In this document: positions 58,030 to 64,000 of the stretch, piece by piece
Layout: every line of letters starts with the position of its first letter
Position numbering within the stretch: position 1 is the stretch's first letter
Origin: Isoetes taiwanensis
Lineage: Eukaryota; Streptophyta; Lycopodiopsida; Isoetales; Isoetaceae
Assembly (NCBI GenBank): GCA_021234155.1
Contig: JAJEKV010000053.1
Location: forward strand, 5,916,488-5,980,487
Direction of reading: 5' to 3'
Length of the DNA: 64,000 nt
The notes under the pieces: generated by a model
What the model saw: the letters and a program-made list of their open reading frames with translations, nothing else
The model's database searches: none
Told to the model about the DNA's origin: nothing
Position numbers and translations under genes: made by a program

Positions 58030-61000
58030 TTGATCTTTGTCCGCATCATCGAGTCTCCCACCTTGGGATCTTCACGTCACGCAACCAACTTGATGCATAC
58101 AATTTATTACTATTATACTTACACAATTATTAGAATTACTCTAGGGTAATATTTTTAAAACATTACTAGGACATTGCATTATCCCAATAACTTATCAATT
58201 CATAACTCTATTAAAGCAAGGTACTTATTAGCCTTACTTAATACGACATTTAAGTTTATCAAGATTTAATAATTTCATATACAATTATCCTTCGAGGTAC
58301 TCTTCATTCCTTGCAGTGTTGCAAGTCTTCGTTGCTCGACCTCCTTGCCCTCCGGAGCGCTCTATTGGCCCGCAGGTCGACACTACATTAATACCATTTT
58401 AATTATTAACAAAATTATGGTTATAAGGTAACCACCCATCTAATTAACTAAATGGATGCATGACTAATCTCCCGGCGTAGGAAGAGGATGCTTCTTCCGT
58501 CGTGGCCGTGGAGTCTTAACCCATACCTAGCATAGGTCATCGTGAATTAACTTGAAACACGCATGATTTCTGGCGGCTCTTTTAATGCATCACGATTAAC
58601 ATAATTACCCTAAGGTAATATTTATGAATTAACATTATCATAGTATCGGATACATTACTTCCGATAGTACAATTATATTTACTCTAAGCTTTGCAATATT
58701 TAAGGACTTTTAGATCGCGATTATTTTAACAATAACCCTGGTTTAGACCTATTGTTACATAGACAAGGTTTTAATTATCATACACAAGAATTAGATGTGC
58801 TTCTTATTCTCTTCCTTGGGTCCTGCATTACTCTTGGAAGTATATCCCTAAGATGCACTTAAGTATATCTGAATTCTATTTTCTATTTATATTTATAAGG
58901 ACCGAGGTCATATAGCTATCCTTGGAAGGAATTGCATCCTTTACTTGAAGGATTAATTAACATGCTACCTCACATTACCGTTGTTATTTAACTTATTTCC
59001 CTATGATACATATCACATTACAACAATTTCTATCCGGTTATTAGGATCTATATTTAACTTATCTATAAGACACATTAAAAACATAATGCATCGCACACCT
59101 TACCTAAGGCTAGAACGCATCCACCCATTGAGCCGGCGTCGAGTAATTTTGGAGATGACTTGGTCGTTGCATTGCTCCCATAGTTTTGCTCCACTTCATT
59201 GGTGTAGTTAGCTACTACGTCACTCCTGAGCACTAAGGTATCTATCTATCTTCTTACGGCTCTATCGCTTGGCCATTCTTGGGAGTGAACTCTATTCTGA
59301 ATTAGGTCAATTCGATGGAAATCGTTCAATCAAAAAATTGAGCCCTCCCACTTTCTTGAAAAGAAAATGGTCCTGCACCCCTTCAATGACGTTGTGCACA
59401 ACGTCATATCTATTCTCTCCCCTTAAGAGGTTATACGCTTCTTACTTAGCGCATTGCTTTACTAGCCTTAGCTAACATATATAACCATCTAAGATGGATG
59501 CACATATTATGTTATCATTTATTTCAATATAGTTATCGTTACCTACTTGGTTAGAGCGATTCTAAACCACAAGGTTTTGTCATGGCGACAATTCCTTTTG
59601 TCTCAAAAGACTATTTGATTACTATAATTCTTATTTTAGATGTACCTTACATGTATTATTCTTTTTTATATTCTAGAGATTCCCCTTTCTTAGTTATTTA
59701 AACTCTTGGAATATTCCTACCAATCGAATTGATGCCATCGTAACAAGTTGGCGGACTTGTTAGATTACTTCTTTTCTTTGGTTGGATTATTCTTTTGGAG
59801 GTGCTAGATTTATATATGGTCAACAATTATCCTAGTAATGATTCTTCTTAGTGAGGAGATCAATCTCACCAAGTGGTTTCAATACGTTGGATGATTGTTA
59901 ACAATGTCGTGTATAATTTTAGTCACTCCTATCGTTTCCTTCCCAATCCTTGGCGCTTAGCTCAATATTGGGGCAACCCTTTCGGCGAGAATATCAGGCA
60001 ATGCCTTCTAATCCCAATATGGATATTGCGTCCGTACATTTAACCTACTAGGCCCCATGGCCTTAGATCCTAGCGCTTGCTAGAAGCTCATCCACTTTCG
60101 TTACTGCTTGAAGTAGCAAGGTATGCGTTCTTAGAATAAACTTCGATACTTCAGTCTCCTTGGCGGTGGCTCCCCTTTGATGTAGAGGTTGACTTTGTTG
60201 GTTAGAAGCCTCTCATTCTTTGGTGGCTTGATGGTGTAGTTGATCACTTGAAATCTTCCATGCGGCTTTTCAAAAACACGAAGGTGGCCCGTTTGAAAAA
60301 GATCTTTAAATCTTGAACTTTTTGTCTTGGCGGCTAAGGGCGACTCTTTATCCGATATTGTTTCTTGACTCCATCGGCGTCTCATCTGTGAGTCCTCTTG
60401 TTACTGAAGGTTGTTGAGGATGTTGATTGCTTCACCCACAAAATTGCACGACATCTCTTCCTTTGATTTGTTACGCTATGGGAGGGAAGGAATAACAAAG
60501 GGAACTATATATGCAAAGCATATAGCTTACATAATTACAATTAGTACTAGAGCTATTAAGTCCCCTTGTGCCTCCCTTCGAGTTGCACACCTACTCCTTG
60601 GTAATGTCATCGGTGTTCCTCGGTGCAATGGTGTTGACGATCTATATCCTCCTATTTGTATGCCCGGCTTTCGTTACTCGGGGGTAACTTGTTGATATAC
60701 TTGGGCCCTCAGATGTTTTGTCGGCTATGGCAACAACACGCTTTGCATCACATTCTAACTAAAGGTGTCTTTGGTGGTTGATGCTTTGACATTTCAGTCT
60801 GCTTCCTGATCCTGTTCTCGGGCGGTAATTGTTCCCCCCTTCATGATACTTGAAGCTATTTGGAGGCGTCTCTTGAGGCTGTGCGCGCTTCCTTTGGCTA
60901 TACTCCTCTGGAGTTGTTCTCTTCTGCAGTTGTTCTTTGAATCGTCCATCCTTGGGTTCACCAAGTTGCATGCAAGTCCGCGAGCAAGTTATCGGCTCGC

Positions 61001-64000
61001 CTCGCCTCACCTAATTGCTTCTCCATCGAGCTTCCAATCTTCCTTGTTTGATCCCCTCGGTCACATGGCTTGGACATTGTCCGTTCGTTCCTCGGTGCTA
61101 TCTTTGTCTTCTTGTCTTGAGGTACCCTCCGGTGGTTTTGATTGTGCCCGTCAGTTTTGATCCTCCTGTTGCCTCTAGGGAGCTCGTGGAAGAAGTCGGT
61201 TGCTAGCACTTCTCCAGCTTTCAGTTCCTGACCTTTGTCCCTCTATGCATGTCGGTCTCTCTGTCAAGTAAAGCTTCATGGCTCTCCTCCTGCTGGCTAT
61301 ATTGTGGGGATAATGGATCCTTATATCTGCCTTACTTCGACCCTTGAGTTGAAGAAGTACACGCCTTAGATATACTCTTGTGGTTGAATAGCACGGCTAT
61401 TATCTTGAACTCTCTTTTTGCGAAGGTGCTTGAGTTGCTATCCTTGTCGTTAAGGTGTGAATGCTTCTACCTTGGGCGTTTGATGTGCCACATGTCGGGA
61501 ATATGATGGGCTTCTTCTCTTCTAATTCTTGGTAGGAGTACGGCGAAGCCATCACCTAGTTGTTGAAGGCATATCTCCTCGTCGCGGTGCCTTTAAATGC
61601 GTGCATCTCCATCTAATACCGCGTGTCATAAGCGCATCACCCTATATTACCACAAGGTGGAATTATGGTTGTCGAGATGTTGCCTTCTTAGTTGGCTCGT
61701 TGATGTCGTCGTTCCTCCTTCTATTGTTGAGGCCACTTTCGTGTCATAAGTTAGTCAAGTGTTGCATTTTGCCACAAGAGGTAGTGGTGCACCGGCGATG
61801 TCTGATGCTGTGGCGATGATCTTGACATGGCCAGGTGTTGTCTCTTATTAGACATTGGGTGGGCCGGTCTTCTACTTGAGGGCACTTCGAAGTGTTTGGA
61901 GTCGAAGGTTTGCTTGGGCTCTGGTCATTTCTCCCTCGTACTTGCTCTTCCATTTTGATCTTGGGCTATAGTTGTGCTTCCTTGCTTCCTCATTTGGTAG
62001 TCGAAGTGAAGGAGCTTCACGATCTGAGTGCTAAATCCATAAAACATGACTTTAAACTCATGTTTCTCCACTATATCTGTGAGCACCGAGATATACAATA
62101 GACATATCGCATTTACATTGGGATTTTAATTCATCCACTTTTTCAAAACAACTTCTGAAGATCTACTTAAATGTTTATACTCCTTTAGGGTTTCCCTCCT
62201 CCTATCGCGTTTGATCCTTCGGTTTTCTTTGCATCTTCTTAGTCTGGTTGACTCAGGGATTCCTTGAGATGTTGCTACTATTGTTGAGCTTCATGTCTCC
62301 CGGAGCTCGTCACCCCAAGTTTCTGAAGAGTGTTAGATCGATGTGATCCCTTGAAAAAGATGCTCCTCCTTAATGTGTATGTCCGTCGTAAGGAATGCGG
62401 TGACCGCTCAAGCGTCCCTATATGCGGTGTTATTAATGCGTTGCAAGGTTGCCGATGTCTTGTGCCCATTGATCGGTTGATCACACATGTTTCGGGTCGA
62501 GGCGTTCTTGAATGTCTTGAAGCTCACGAGATGCGTGGTCGGTGGCGAGCATTGTCATTCCTCCATAGGTTGAATTTACGAGTCGCCCACTGTTGATTGG
62601 GCTTTGCTTTCCAGGTGCCTCCCACATTGCTTGGAAGTGTGGTCATCTCCATTGCACCTACCCTAGCTCCTTACGGTTGCCTTTCGTGATTTGTACCTGG
62701 CGGCTGGGTCGTCTCCTCTGTCCTTTGGGTCCTATCCATTCGAGTCTCCTCCTTGGGCGGCGTAGTAAAGTCGTCCTTCCTTTGGTTTCTAGGTGTTTTA
62801 CGGGTCCGAATTCTTGTTCGGCGGAATATTCTCCTCCTTGATCTTGCCCTAATCTTTGATATAGGCCTTCAAGTTGGAGATGTTCCTTCCACGATATCGT
62901 CTCCTTCCCTTATGGTCTCCTACTTTTTGGGAGCCGATGAAAGTTCTCTGCTGGTGCAAGGGGGGAGGCTTCGTCTGGTCAGCCTTAGGTCGCGTTGTGG
63001 TTGCCTAGCTTGGTTGCTCTTTTTGTTGATGTTGCATTACATTAAGCAGGCTCTTTGCTGCAAGGTCATGGTTGTCTTCCCTCCGGTTTCTATCACGGCT
63101 CTGTGTAATGCATGACTTCTCTCCTCGATGAAAGATTATGCCCTCGACCTTAGCTCATGATGCCAGCGTGGCATCGATGTCTAACGTCTTCACGCACGTA
63201 TTTTTCTGCCTTGCATTCTTCCATTTGAAACTCATGTGCGTCGAGTTGGTGAAGGCGTCGAGATCCTCTTTACGATGTGACCTCGTGGGCGTGGTAGGGA
63301 GGTTGACATCTAGAAAATTCTTGATTTACCAAAATTCTTCCCATTTGATGAAGATTGATGATAGGCGGTGGTGTCTGTTCTACTTTCGTTTGTCGGTTTG
63401 AGGTGTTTGTCGTTGTGCTTCCCTCTCTTGGAGTTACGTTTTCGGTCTCCTCTCCTTATCTGCGTACATCGGTTGGGACCTTGATGTCTTCAAGAAGTTG
63501 CAACTCTAGCTCTTACAATGGCTCGGCCTGTACTTCAAAAAAAGCTTCGTTATATTCTAGAGTCTAAGGGTCCACTTGAAGGGCTCTCCTACAACATTTT
63601 GGGCTCTATAAGTAAGCAAGATGGCTCGGCGGCATTCTTGGAGACATATCTATAATCTCAAGTCTATGGACATTAGGACATGTGGTATGGCATGAATTGA
63701 GGGTTGTTTTGCAAAACCTTCATGATGTTTGAGGCATACTCTAAGGTCCTATGCAAAGTTGATTTGGGGGAGTCAATCTCTACACATGGGTGACTTGGGC
63801 AGCTCTAGACTCTAGCTCCTTTCTAGGTATCACGGCAATAGGGAGTGTCAATGTGGCTGTATATAGGTCAAATTCTATTAGAAGGACACAAAATTAGGTC
63901 AAGGTTTATGCCTTTGACATGGCAGAGAGGTGATGTACCAGCAGTTGGACTTGGGTTGCTATCTTTGAGGTCTAGATGACTATAACAAAGGGGTGTTCTT
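58030..64000 (-). mobile_element. Decayed internal region of the LTR retrotransposon
   Basis: The minus strand next to the tract reads RLDDADKDQFKGGEC, like the usual C-terminus of a plant Ty3-type polyprotein. From 60 to 63.5 kb the plus strand is pyrimidine-rich, as expected of a minus-strand coding region. Fragments such as MEKQLGEARRADNLLADLHA (near 61.0 kb) and a Pro/Lys/Arg-rich part (60759-61010) look gag-like. I find no clear YxDD, integrase HHCC or protease motif. A gag-like stretch only 3 kb from the 3' LTR suggests a shortened, non-autonomous element. The true 5' end lies beyond 64 kb. Confidence 0.5.

Noticed and set aside
63155-63175. Decayed primer-binding site (minus TGGCATCATGAGC) of the LTR element
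   Set aside because: The sequence beyond it does not match the 3' LTR, so a 5' LTR border there is not supported.
60411-63567. Many plus-strand frames from 60.4 to 63.6 kb
   Set aside because: They are shadows of a decayed minus-strand retrotransposon; pyrimidine-rich runs give Leu/Ser/Phe-rich translations.

Overview
The window looks like nuclear DNA of a land plant with a large, repeat-rich genome. The evidence is spliceosomal introns with GT-AG borders, a cytosolic-type prolyl-tRNA synthetase gene in eleven exons, decayed pieces of laccase, COI1-type and PPR genes, and plant-style LINE, LTR, Helitron and hAT elements. A fern or gymnosperm is my best guess. That is an inference from the repeat load and from a DDE-transposase family that I associate with seed-free plants and animals; no single marker settles it.

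Layout. 0-2.8 kb: a decayed multi-exon gene of unknown family. 3.3-3.9 kb: a dispersed repeat. 4.0-7.1 kb: a broken DDE transposase gene with a minisatellite in its intron. 8.2-11.5 kb (minus): a two-gene cassette, with a histone-H3-fold protein that has a long non-histone N-terminus and, downstream of it, a frameshifted unknown gene with its own TATA box. 12.1-16.0 kb (minus): an FCP1/NIF-like phosphatase domain and a coiled-coil/RING-like protein, perhaps parts of one gene. 16.0-17.2 kb: repeat A, copied at 40.1-41.6 kb. 19.9-20.3 kb: a LINE tail with a 19-bp target duplication. 22.0 kb: two Helitron 3' ends facing each other. 23.0-29.8 kb: a 6.8-kb block bounded by ~200-bp inverted repeats that carries captured gene pieces (CAP-D3-like, COI1-like). 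31.1-31.5 kb: a laccase pseudogene. 32.9-35.0 kb: a truncated ProRS copy that ends in a 470-bp palindrome. 41.6-47.7 kb: a 6-kb insertion into repeat A, itself hit by a 631-bp hAT element. 47.8-51.0 kb: the complete ProRS gene. 51.4 kb: a 134-bp MITE. 52.5-53.4 kb: a LINE 3' end. 55.6-56.3 kb: a small unknown gene. 56.46-64 kb: a minus-strand LTR retrotransposon that runs off the window.

Most notable are (i) two ENE-like RNA elements (25.95 kb minus, 43.7 kb plus) that share a U-rich internal loop and GC core but differ, with compensation, in their outer stems, one of them inside a hAT element with perfect 8-bp target duplications; (ii) the H3-fold cassette; and (iii) the ProRS duplication joined to a head-to-head palindrome with a small membrane-protein ORF on each arm. 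Only ProRS looks like a working host gene. Nearly everything else is mobile DNA or its debris.
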